Assembly (NCBI GenBank): GCA_963921825.1
Contig: OY997588.1
Span: forward strand, 54,630,803-54,694,802
Reading direction: 5' to 3'
Length of the DNA stretch: 64,000 bases
Source: Erodium maritimum
Lineage: Eukaryota > Streptophyta > Magnoliopsida > Geraniales > Geraniaceae
Shown here: piece by piece, positions 35,183 through 44,973 of the stretch
How the letters are laid out: each line of letters opens with the position of its first letter
How positions within the stretch are numbered: the stretch's first letter is position 1
Program-made: the position numbers and the translations under genes
Notes under the pieces: generated by a model
Seen by the model: the letters and a program-made list of their open reading frames with translations, nothing else
Told to the model about the DNA's origin: nothing
Databases searched by the model: none

Positions 35183-35404
35183 CTGGTGTTGTTACTCCAT
35201 ATTATTGTAGGAGAAATCAAGAAGAGGAAATGGAGCTTGGTGGAGACACTGGTGGACGACAGACCAAAAAGATATCCGACGGTGACGGAGACACCGGGGA
35301 TGGGGAGGCAGCGGAGGTAATCGAGGGAGGAGAAGTTTCGGACGACATTAGTGAAGGGAGGGTTCCGACCCACCATCGGGTAAACCTGTATTTTCCGATG
35401 ATTT
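35183..35404 (-). pseudogene. Exon resembling mitochondrial complex I 20.9 kDa subunit, possibly 5' exon of the host gene
   Basis: From the ATG at 35376 the minus strand encodes VGRNPPFTNVV, then NFSSLDYLR and GVSVTVGYL. These match my memory of the N-terminal part of plant NADH dehydrogenase (ubiquinone) 20.9 kDa subunits (RNPPFT-VV-NF-TLDYLR and GVSVTVGYLSG). Similarity stops after GYLFG. The open frame then reaches a donor-like CACCAG/GTATTT at 35183, but joining it to the 27263-27307 exon gives an early stop. It could be a truncated duplicate of the complex I gene, or a fragment reused as untranslated first exon of the F-box-like gene. The 456-bp-LTR element is inserted just upstream. Confidence 0.4.
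35400..35404. repeat. Target duplicate GATTT (left) of LTR element 35405-51943
   Basis: GATTT is repeated at 51944-51948, exactly abutting the two 456-bp LTRs. Confidence 0.95.
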
Positions 35405-35860
35405 TGTCACGATTGCTAATATAATCGTGAGGAATTAACAGGAAATGACGACGAAATAAGCTTGATTCAACACTTGAAATACACAATTACAGCTAGACGG
35501 CTCTAGAAGCCCTTTTTCTACGCTACTATAACATTTAGCTATCAATTCATTCAACAAGAACCCTAGAGAGCCTCTCTAAGCTTTTATACTCAACTTGTAT
35601 TGTGTGATTGGTTTCCTTTTGCCAGCTGCACCTTCCCTTCTCTCAGTTGCGGGACCACCACGATGAAGACGATGCCGGTACAGATGGTTCCTCCAAACCC
35701 AGTAACCACATGACACCTGGCAGTCCCCTTCTTCCTTATAACACAACTCTTTCCTGAAACGCACCGTTTCAATAACCCTCCTCTCACTAAAACGCTTCGT
35801 TTGGTCTTCATTCTTCTGCTTTGGAATTCAGAGTGGCTTGTAACAGATGCAATCGTGACA
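35405..35860 (-). repeat. 3' LTR (456 bp) of the unknown-ORF element
   Basis: TG...CA ends with 12-bp inverted termini. It contains TATAAAAG on the minus strand (35588-35581) and the last roughly 90 codons of the internal ORF. Confidence 0.95.
35581..35588 (-). promoter_or_regulatory. TATA box in LTR
   Basis: TATAAAAG on the minus strand lies two bases past the ORF stop TGA (35592-35590). The identical box is in the other LTR at 51664-51671, where it would drive transcription of the element. Confidence 0.7.
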
Positions 35861-35875
35861 ATACACCCTTCTTTG
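35861..35875 (-). other. Polypurine tract of the unknown-ORF element
   Basis: The minus strand CAAAGAAGGGTGTAT abuts the 3' LTR start TGTCACG. Confidence 0.7.
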
Positions 35876-37219
35876 AGCAAGCATGTCCTCAAGCTTGAGT
35901 GTCGAACTCGTTCTCCAGAGTTTAAAGCTAATAACTTGTTGTTGTCATCATATCTCTTGGAAGAATTTGAAGCTAATAACTTGTCTTCAATCAACTCATT
36001 CCTAGCTTCAAGAACTCCTCCAACCAATAGTAATATATCTACCTCAGACACCATTGCATTCTCGGCATAATGTGCATAACTAAATCTCCAGTCAGCTCCA
36101 CAAGAGTAGTGAATTTTTTCCAGTACCTGAACACAAGCCCAAAACCAGAGAACAAAAGTCTTGACATGAGTTCGAACATGATTATGGTTTGAATCCAACA
36201 CCCCAATGTCTTCTTGAACTTTATCTAATACACCATATATGCTCCCAGGGAACACAAATAGGAACCTTACATCCGAGACTTCATTGGCAAGCTCAATACT
36301 TTGTGTGCAGTACCCATGGGGATCTCCCGAATTTATAACCTGTTGTCGAATAAAACCCATCCCCATGTTACGAAAAGAAGAAGCAATAAGGACGAATCCA
36401 TCCTCCATTAGCTCACTATCCTCTCCCAAATTTCCTGTCACAAAAGTAATTTCCAGTGCAATGCCAAGGCATGAGTCCCTGATATTCATATCAGCAGCCA
36501 AACTCCTGCCTTTATACATCAGCAGGTTAGAACTCCCAATACATCCAAAAGTACTATACTGGGAATTCAACCCATATGTCAATCTCAACGGACTACTAAT
36601 TAGATCATCGCAGACTCTGTTCTTGAATAGAAATTTAAACTTGTCCAGAGCGATTCGACAACTACGTAACATGACACTAGTTACCAAGAAAAATGTATAC
36701 TCTTGTAATGGGATTCCAAAAGCTGGAGTAGGAGATAAATTATAATTTACTGTGCTTGTCGAACTTCCAAATCCCTGATTCAAATGTCTCCTCCATATAA
36801 CTAATAACCCATCTTCAATCCTATTAAAGATTCTCCTAATTTGCACTGGCTTCAAGTAAAGTACATTTTCATCAATAAGCCACTCTCCACTCCTCATGGC
36901 CCATTCATTACTTCCTGATTTGCTGATCATGTTCCCACAAAGCTCTGTTGGAGAAAAGACATACAGTCTATGAGCTTTATCATTCACATCTGAACATACC
37001 ACGATAGGATTCTCAGTAGGACAATAAAATAGGGTTCCTGATGAAAAAGAGCAAAAAATATATTGTTGGTAGGCCTTCTGAAATTTCCTTTGTCCCCAAC
37101 CTGTGCATCATGATTAACCCACCACTGATGTGCTAATTCATTAGCTACAACAGTAGCACCCCTCTGTAAGTTAGAAGCTTCAGAATGTTGATCAACCAAC
37201 CCATAATGCTCCATGGCAC

Positions 37220-37235
37220 AAACAACAAAATTCTT
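37220..37235. repeat. Target duplicate (left) of L1-derived insertion
   Basis: AAACAACAAAATTCTT (16 bp) is repeated exactly at 38457-38472. Confidence 0.95.
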
Positions 37236-37370
37236 TTTTTTTTTTGATCAGCGAAAAATACTATTTTTATTCAGCCCAATAAGATTCGAGAGAAATACAT
37301 AAAGGAGAGAAGAGGGGAAAGAGAGATTAAGAAAGCCGAGAGGGCATTAAAAGAAGAGAAACAAAAAGCT

Positions 37371-38456
37371 TCAAGGAGGTTCAAACATCAAGGAAGCAGC
37401 TTCGTCCCCCTGCGGACAAGAGAAACCAAGAGATTTGCAGAGAGCCCACGATCTTTTGGCTTCAGATTTTTTGCGAAGAGAACGAGTTGGACTAACTTCT
37501 TTGAGAGCGACGACTTTTTTCCGAAGGCCATCCTTTTTACGTTTATTACGACGGGCTGCCCGAGGAGGCGAGTCGACCAAATGAGACGGGGAGTGTAAAC
37601 CCGAGATGAATGAGGTAAAGGGAGGAGGCTCGGGATTAAGGAGGATAGTAGCTGCAGACAAGGTTGTAAAAAACGGTAGGCGCTAGTCGGGCGGGAAGGG
37701 GTCTTAGGCGCTAGGCAGGGATTAATCGGAGATTAATCGGGTTATTATTTTATTATTTTTTATTATATATTATTAAAATTATATTATACTATATAAAAAA
37801 TATTAATAATATCGAACATTAAATATATTAAAAACATAAATATTCTACTAAATTAAACGTATCATATAATACTTAGAAGAATACCAATAAGTATGACTAT
37901 CAACTAGCATAATTTTATGGTTTCACTTGGCTTGTAGAAGGTTAGAAACTGTTTATTGAACTACAAATCCGACCCGACGCCCGACCGACCCGCTCAATTA
38001 ATCGGTCAGGCGGTGATTAATCGGCCGAATCGGGGATTAATCGGTCATATTCCGCCTAAACGGCCTAGAGCGCCCTAGTAGAATAAATCGGGTCGGCAGA
38101 GCCCATTTCAGCGCCTAGGCGGGGCGTAGGCGCCTCCAGGCGGGGATTTTTACAACATTGGCTGCAGATAGACCTTGGTCTGAAGAGTTTGAGGGCCTCA
38201 GATCTTGCGGGTTGGGCTCATCAGAAGCTAGGCCCAAACCGAGATAGGCCTGCCTGGGAGCATTAACTTCACCTAACTGAGACGCGTCCGAATCGAGAAG
38301 AGGAACCGTCTTCGACTCGGAAATAGGAGCGAGGCGACCAGCATTGATGGCATTGAAGACAAGCGAGTTCATCGAGGACTCGAGCTGCAAAGAGCGGCGG
38401 GGGGAGACGAGTTCCGGGAGGGGCTCGAGAAGGTCGAAGGTGGCGTCCGTGGAGAT
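37371..38456 (-). pseudogene. ORF1-like frame of the L1-derived retroposon, split by a MITE
   Basis: The minus strand frame from about 38456 (TDATFDLLEPLPELVSPRR) runs through Ser/Pro-rich sequence to the MITE. It resumes in the same frame at 37658 and ends after a basic stretch and SWALCKSLGFSC, which resembles the conserved W-YC-K-ALGL ending of the other L1 ORF1s. At the MITE empty site the join is in frame. No start codon is certain. It is a decayed or chimeric ORF1, not a host gene. Confidence 0.55.
37659..38160. mobile_element. hAT-type MITE (502 bp), 8-bp TSD GCTGCAGA
   Basis: Terminal inverted repeats CAAGGTTGTAAAAAACGG and, on the other strand, CAATGTTGTAAAAATCCC. The exact 8-bp target duplicate GCTGCAGA is at 37651-37658 and 38161-38168, the length typical of hAT transposons. 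Ends are GC-rich with GCGCCTAGGCG-type palindromes and five GATTAATCGG-like blocks; the centre (37741-37870) is almost pure A/T. It has no transposase ORF and so depends on an autonomous hAT. Confidence 0.9.
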
Positions 38457-38574
38457 AAACAACAAAATTCTTATTTCCGATCATAACCAATATGCGTATG
38501 GAGTATGGCACGACAATTCTGGATGGGCATGATCCTCGCACCATTCTGGTGTAGCTATTTTCAGCTATAATATT
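38457..38574 (-). pseudogene. Middle piece of unknown retroelement ORF
   Basis: These 39 codons (IIAENSYTRMVRGSC...) join in frame to the part at 49482 across the gypsy empty site (ATATT used once) and to 37235 across the L1-derived insertion. Both nested insertions therefore struck an open frame. Confidence 0.7.
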
Positions 38575-39120
38575 TGTCACGCCCCAATTTCAGCGAACCG
38601 AACTAGGGACGCGAACGTTTAAAAGTTACAATACTTGAAGCCTGTTTTCATTAAATCACTTTAAAAGCCAGTTTAGTTCCACAAAATAATAATATTTACA
38701 TCTCAAAAAAATATTAGTCCAACACTTGGACAAAAACGAGGTACACGTCACTAGACTCAAAAATACCCAGCAACCCGCTTCAAGCTCTTCAAGCTTCAGA
38801 AGGTCACCTAGTCCAGACTGCGAACGGTACCTGTAGGAAAAGCAGCTAGGGGGTGAGCGTTCGCTCACCACCACAGATAACAGACTGACTACGGCATACT
38901 TAGCAGACAAAGTCGGTGACACCAAAAACGACTCAAAAGACACACACACGACCAGAATACTTACCTCAACCGACTCAACACTCGGACACGTTATGTAGAC
39001 CCCAAACTACGATTGACGACCTCCTCCAAGACACGACTAACAACCACACAATACCAAACAAGATCACAAAGGATCGCAAACCAGCTTCTCAGTAACCAAT
39101 CTCTATATCTCGCCCTTTCC

Positions 39121-39308
39121 GATCCCAATCGGGCCAGGCGGTCGACCTATCGCGCAACTTCTCCCGATCCCAGTCGGGAGGCTAACCCACAACCTCTCCG
39201 CTTCACCCGATCCCATTCGGGTGGTTAGCCACACCCGCGCGTCCTTCCCCCGATCCCAGTCGGGGAGCTAGCCCACAACCTCTCCGCTTCTCCCGATCCC
39301 AGTCGGGA
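39121..39308. repeat. Array of short hairpins in gypsy 3' LTR
   Basis: Four units share a GATCCCAGTC centre (39161-39180, 39204-39223, 39247-39264, 39291-39308). Flanking bases change in pairs (T...A, A...T, C...G) so the stem is kept. The same array is near 46979-47166 in the other LTR. Confidence 0.85.
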
Positions 39309-39554
39309 GGCTAGCTACACCACACAACCTCCACCAGTATCTGGTAACCAAACACAATCACAAACAAGGTTCAACAGACAGTAACGACACCAGTCCCAAA
39401 CTCCACAGGTACTCAAGGCCAACAAGACACCAACAACAAAACACAGGTTCAACAACCCTGCAGACCCTCATGGCCACCCAAGACACCAACGGTAAAGTAC
39501 GGTTTCACAACCCCACGTGCACTCACGGCCACCCAACTCCAAGAATAACAATAC

Positions 39555-39750
39555 GGGCCCTCATGGCCACCCAAGACTCAACAGTAATAACACGGGCTCT
39601 CAAGGCCACCCAAGACTCAACATTAATAACACGGGCTCTCAAGGCCACCCAAGACTCAACAGTAATAACACGGGCTCTCAAGGCCACCCAAAACTCAACA
39701 TTAATAACACGGGCTCTCAAGGCCACCCCAAAACTCAACAATAATAACAC
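39555..39750. repeat. 39-bp minisatellite in gypsy 3' LTR
   Basis: About five copies of a 39-bp unit built on GGCTCTCAAGGCCACCCAAG. The unit is a multiple of three, so it makes artificial repetitive ORFs on both strands. The counterpart is at about 47408-47600. Confidence 0.9.
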
Positions 39751-40748
39751 ACAACAACCTCTGGCATACTCGATGCCTCCAACAGTCCTAAGATCACTAG
39801 TTTCACAAACAACCTCCGGGCATGGTCATATGCCTCCAGTAATTCTAATATCGCTAAGTTCTCTGCTCCTACGACACTACTAAGTGTCACATGCCTTTCC
39901 AATAATTGCTAAGTTCCCGTAACATGCTTTTCTAATATTCGATAACCTAGATAACCCACGACACCCCGGTGCCACATGCAATTCTACAGTTAACTTTCCC
40001 TAGTCAAGGCTGAGATCTGGCTACTTTTCCCTACCTCGTATACAACTCCAAAAGCGCTCCACTAAACCTCGATGTGATTCTTAGTCACTCGCCGAACTTC
40101 CCTTTGCCTCGGTCCGCATCACGATCTAAAAGAATACAAATTTAAGGCACTTTTAAACTAGTACGAATAAACCGAAAATTAATATACTTAACGCCCAACC
40201 GTATTCCCGACAATGTCGATCACTCCCAAACTTCCCAATTACTCGACATTGTCGATAAAGGACCCGTAAAGGCCCGATTCGCCCGACATGGCGAATCTGC
40301 CCGGGTTTTGCAAATTGCCTTCCGGGGCTCCAAAAGCCCCCGTTTTCGTTTCTACGGTCTTAGAATAGTTCAAGGAACCCAATGCACTTCACGGAATCGA
40401 ATTCCGACTTCCGAGTCAATTAATTAACATTAAAAGTTTCTCAAACCCGTTAATTACAACTTTTCCAATTTAATTCCAATTTTCGATTCGGTTAAGGATA
40501 AATGGTCCGGGGAACGTTTTAAACCACCCGAACGTTCAAAAACCGAGCACCCGAGCACGTGGGCCCCACCCGACCCACTTGGCCGTGGGCCCTAGGGTCT
40601 TTTAGAGCTCGGCCCACCTTTCCCAAATTGATCAGAAAGTTGCCCTGAGTCCCCCGGAACTCATTTTGATCGATAGCGGGGTCAAATTAAGTCCGGTATG
40701 ACCCCCGGGGTCAATTTAGGTTAAGTTAAGTGTTTGTCTCAAATTTTT

Positions 40749-41366
40749 TTAAATTTTCCCGTTTTTCGCAGGTTTGACTGACGTTGACCAGAAGTTGTTA
40801 TTACAGTCTACCCCCCTTAAAGGAATTTCGACCACGAAATTTAAAACAGACGCACCTCGAGAATCGAACAGGCCGGGATACTTCGCGCGAACCTCGTCCT
40901 CGCGTTCCCACGTCGACTCAGCCCCGTGATGTTTCCACTGCACTCGGACCAAGCGGATAATCTTGCCTCCCCGTAGGATCTGCTCCCGTGTGTCCATGAT
41001 CCGGACCGGCGGCTCCTCATAGGAGACATCGTCAGCCACCTCGATATCAGTCCACTCAATGACGTGGGAGAGGTCTGCGTTGTACTGCCGCAACTGAGAC
41101 ACGTGGAAGACGTTATGGACTCTCCCAAGTTGCGGTGGCAACGCCAGACGATAAGCCACTGCTCCCACTCTGCCCAAGATCTCGAACGGGCCAATGTACC
41201 TCGGGGCCAACTTTCCCCCGCTGCGCCTGAACCGCACCAGCCCCTTCCTCGGTCTCACCTTCAGGAACACGTGATCCCCGACTGCAAACTCGAGAGGTCG
41301 ACGTCGTCTGTCGGCATAGCTCTTCGGCCGACTCTGCGCGGTCCTCAACCGTCGTCTCTCTGACAA
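40749..41366 (-). pseudogene. Gypsy integrase C-terminus and chromodomain-like segment
   Basis: The frame opens just past a frameshift at about 41355 and resumes the integrase C-terminal region ([41 protein letters not shown]). A chromodomain-like stretch follows (VRIMDTREQILR, RLVRVQWKHH, STWEREDEVRAKYP), which in chromoviruses is thought to guide integration to chromatin marks. No stop occurs before the polypurine tract; the frame reads through it and 57 bases into the LTR, ending at 40749. Confidence 0.88.
40806..40824 (-). other. Gypsy polypurine tract
   Basis: The minus strand CCTTTAAGGGGGGTAGAC directly precedes the LTR start TGTAATAAC. Confidence 0.85.
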
Positions 41367-44300
41367 GATCTGGCCCCAGCAGACTCTTGTCCCCTACCTC
41401 TGCCCAACACACTGGCGACCGACACGGCCCCCCATACAACGCTTCGAACGGTGCCATCCCGATACTGGCCTGGAAGCTGTTGTTGTAGGCGAACTCGGCC
41501 AATGGCAGGTGGGTCTCCCAAGATCCCTTGAAATCCAGCACACATGCTCGTAGCATGTCCTCCAAGATCTGGATAGTGCGCTCGGACTGACCGTCTGTCT
41601 GGGGATGATGTGATGTGCTGAGTAGAACCTCGGTCCCCAATGCCTTCTGCAGATTCGGCCAAAACCTGAACGTGAAGCGGGGATCCCTGTCAGACACTAT
41701 CGACACCGGAACCCCATGGAGTCGCACTACCTCCTGAATGTACAAGCCACTCAACTTGTCGACCGGGTTAGTCATCCTCATAGCCAGGAAATGGGCCGAC
41801 TTGGTCAACCGGTCGACTACCACCCACACGGCGTCGTTCCCCTTCGGTGATCTCGGCAGTCCACACACGAAATCCATGGTAATATGCTCCCATTTCCACT
41901 GAGAAATCGGGAGTGGCTGTAACAATCCTGCGGGACGCTGATGCTCGGCCTTCACCTGCTGACAGACGAGACATCTCGACACAAACTCTGCGACTGCCCT
42001 CTGCAGCCCGCGCCACCAGTAGTGCCGTCCGAGGTCACGGTACATCTTGGTGCCCCCCGGGTGCACTGTAAGACGCGAATGATGTGCCTCTCGCAACACG
42101 TCGTCTCTACAGTTAACCGGCACGAACAGCGCCCCGCGGTACCGTAACCCCCAGTCGGTGCTATTCTCCCAGCCTACTACCTCGTCACCCCTGACGACTC
42201 TCTCGCGGATCTCTGACGCTTCGACGTCCTCCGTCTGCGCCTCCAACACCTGGGCGAGCAGTGAGGGCTGAGCCACCAATGAGCACACGGCCACGCCGCC
42301 AGTAATCTCCTCCAGCTCAAGCCCGAACGTGCTCAGCTCCCCCATCATGTCCCATTCTCGGACTGATATGCTGGCGAGGCTCGGAGCCGACTTCCTACTC
42401 AAGGCGTCGGCGACCACGTTCGCCTTGCCCGGATGGTAGTGTAGCTCGAAGTCGTACTCCTCGAGTAGCTCCATCCACCGTCGCTGACGCATGTTCAGGT
42501 CTCGCTGGGAAAATATGTACTTGAGGCTCTTGTGATCCGAGAACACCTGAAACCCCTCGCCATACAGATAATATCGCCAGCTCTTTAGAGCAAACACGAC
42601 TGCTGCTAGCTCCAAGTCGTGGGTAGGATAGTTGCGCTCGTGCGTCTTCAACTGCCTAGAGCCATAAGCCACTACTCTGCCCAACTGCATCAGTACGCAG
42701 CCCAGTCCCTCTCCGGACGCATCGCAGTAGACATCATAACCGATTCCTCGCTCGGGCACCACTAACACTGGAGCTGTAGTCAGTCGAGTCTTCAACTCCG
42801 CGAATGCACGCTCACAGTCCTCTGTCCACGCAAACCCGACTCCCTTGCGCGTCAACAGAGTCATCGGCGCGGCTAGTCGTGCAAAATCCTGGACGAATCG
42901 GCGATAGTAGCCTGCCAACCCCAGAAAGCTGCGGATCTCGAAGACACTCGTGGGCCGTGCCCACTTCGAGACTGCGTCGATCTTCGACGGATCGACCAGG
43001 ATACCGTCACGGGACACGATGTGGCCGAGGAATCTCACCTCAGAGAGCCAGAACTCGCACTTCTCCCGGTTAGCATACAACTGATGCTCGCGCAGTAGTG
43101 TCAGAACAACCCTTAGATGTGACTGATGCGCCGCCTCATTCTGCGAATAGATCAGGATGTCTTCCACGAACACCACCACAAACTGATCTAAGTACGGCCG
43201 GAAGATGCTGTTCATCAGGTCCATGAACGCTGCAGGTGCGTTCGTCAGTCCGAATGGCATCACCAGGAACTCGTAGTGTCCACAGCGTGTCCGGAATGCA
43301 GTCTTTGCGACGTCCCCCTCACGGACTCGCAACTGATAATAACCGGACCGCAGATCGATCTTCGAGAAGTATGTCGCCCCCCTCAACTGGTCGAACAAAT
43401 CATCGATCCTCGGCATCGGGTATCGGTTCTTCACCGTAACCCGGTTCAGCTTCCGGTAATCTATACACATCTGTAGCTCTCCACTCTTCTTCTTCACGAA
43501 GAGTACTGGTGCTCCCCACGGCGATGCACTCGGACGGATAAACCCCTTCTGCTGAAGCTCCTCTAGCTGACGCTTCAGCTCAGTCAACTCTGTCGGCGCA
43601 AACCTGTAAGGCGCCATCGATATCGCCGTCGTTCCCAGCATCAAGTCAATCCCGAACTCCACCTCACGAACCGGTGGCAACCCGCTCAACTCCCCAGGAA
43701 AGACGTCGGGGAACTCGCGTACCACTCGCGGTAACTCTCGGCTCTGCACAGCCGATACTTGCTCCTCTGCGGACAACGCCGACAGGAGGACCCCGCTCTT
43801 ACTACCCAGAACACACGTCACCTTCGTACCACCCACTGACACTGTCACTCGTCGTCTGAAGCAATCGATATTGGCTCGGTACCTCGACAACCAATCCATA
43901 CCCAAGATCACATCAAAGATCGTCATTCCCAGCACGAGAAGATCACCAGGGCAAGGACAGTCTGCGACTCTAATCTCGCAGGCACGACATACTCTAGTCA
44001 ACGATGCACCACCCCCAACTGGGGTGTCCAGGCATAGGGGTGGACTCAACGGCTCTAAGCTCAACCCCAACCTCTCGGCACAACCCGACGAAATAAAAGA
44101 GTGCGACGCCCCGGTATCAAACAAGAATAAAGCCCATAAATGATACAATAAACACGTACCCTGGATGGTCTCGCGGTACGTGCTAGGTCCTGGGGCTCTG
44201 GAGTCGGTGACTGCATACACTCTCACCTGCGAGGCATGCTGCCTCTGACCCGGCGCACTGGCCGCTGAATACTCGTGACTCTGCTGTTGTCTCGGAATCG

Positions 44301-44967
44301 GTGCGCTCGTAGAAGGCTGTGACGGTCTGGACTGCTGACCCTGACGAGGACGACCCCTGGGCGACTGTACTGTCCGCGACTGATGCGGTCGCTGCGCTGA
44401 CGTTGCCCTCGACGGCTCACGGCACCATGCAATGGTGTGCCCAACCCGGCCGCATCGAAAACAGCCGATCTCGTCGGCTCTAGACTCCGTGCCTTGGCTG
44501 GTCCGGCTGGTCGATGGCAGCGCCGTAGGCCCTCCTTCCATCGGGTACTCGCGACGGAAGTGGCCTCGCTGCCCGCAGGTAAAGCACGTCGGCGCCCTCT
44601 CTGACGCTACTGGCCCAACTGCTGCCCCTGACCCCCGCTGTCTCGCTCCACCCTGATGAGTCGGTGGTCGGAAGAACCCCGTGGTCCTCGGTCTCCGCGA
44701 GTCTCGTGAGTCGGACGGCCCTGCAAAGCTGATCGGCCGCGGTCGGACCTCACGGGCCCTGGCTGCATCCCGGACGCCCTGCTCCACTGTAGCCGCGGTG
44801 TCCACGAGATCGGTATACTTTCGCAGCCTCAAAGCGAGAACATGGTTCCGAATCCCCAGCCTCAGTCCTCGTTGGAACCGCAGGCAACGGTTCGTCTCGG
44901 TCATCACCATCTCCGGCGCGAATCTGGCCAAGGCTGTGAACCTGGCCTCGTACTCTATTACCGTCAT
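41113..44967 (-). pseudogene. Gypsy gag C-terminus, protease, RT, RNase H and integrase
   Basis: A single 1,284-codon open frame. Gag end with two zinc knuckles: [14 protein letters not shown] (last Cys replaced by Tyr) and [14 protein letters not shown] (intact). Protease [10 protein letters not shown] near residue 285. [13 protein letters not shown] retained, but the catalytic box reads FVEDILIYS where FVDD or FIDD is expected. RNase [11 protein letters not shown] and DHKSLKYI. Integrase: His/His/Cys/Cys finger (CLVCQQVK), then [18 protein letters not shown] and DGQSERTIQ carrying the DDE triad. A frameshift near 41355 separates it from the chromodomain part. The polyprotein is nearly intact but probably catalytically impaired. 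Confidence 0.93.
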
Positions 44968-44973
44968 CCCCTC

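Larger units (their letters stand above)
35590..37235 (-). pseudogene. C-terminal part of unknown retroelement ORF
   Basis: From 37235 down the frame continues from 38457 across the L1-derived insertion, shifts near 37005, then stays open for 470 codons and ends with TGA at 35592-35590 inside the LTR. Visible features are Ser-, Cys- and Trp-containing segments such as GFGSSTSTVNYNL, LTYGLNSQYSTFGCIG, GYCTQSIELANEVSDV and CGADWRFSYAHYAENA. The tail is basic. I recognise no enzymatic motif, zinc knuckle, DTG protease, DDE or YXDD sequence. No function is proposed. Conservation of the frame through most of its length argues it encoded a protein. Confidence 0.6.
37236..38456 (-). mobile_element. 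Short L1-derived retroposon (ORF1 only), 16-bp TSD
   Basis: The plus strand starts with poly(T) then GATCAGCG, the complement of CGCTGATC plus A tail seen at L1 3' ends here. A small hairpin (AAAAATA/TATTTTT, 37254-37268) sits beside it. Excluding the 502-bp MITE and its duplicate, the body is about 711 bp. It has no endonuclease or RT sequence, so it is either internally deleted or a non-autonomous derivative that used the L1 machinery in trans. It is inserted in the ORF of the 456-bp-LTR element. Confidence 0.85.
38575..40805 (-). repeat. Gypsy 3' LTR (2231 bp, internally deleted)
   Basis: Matches 46428-49481 except for an 826-bp block (48471-49296) that is missing at the 40620/40621 junction. 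It contains a 39-bp minisatellite (39555-39750) and a row of CCCGATCCCAGTCGGG hairpins (39121-39308). Confidence 0.95.

Noticed and set aside
39470-39883. Repetitive ORFs and CRISPR-like look of 39-bp repeats in the gypsy LTR
   Set aside because: Units are tandem without unique spacers, lie inside an LTR and occur in both LTRs; a minisatellite in a plant genome.
41064-41363. Plus-strand ORFs across the gypsy pol (also 42804-43073, 43236-43476, 43674-44143, 44432-45064)
   Set aside because: Antisense shadows of the GC-rich pol frame, no independent motifs.
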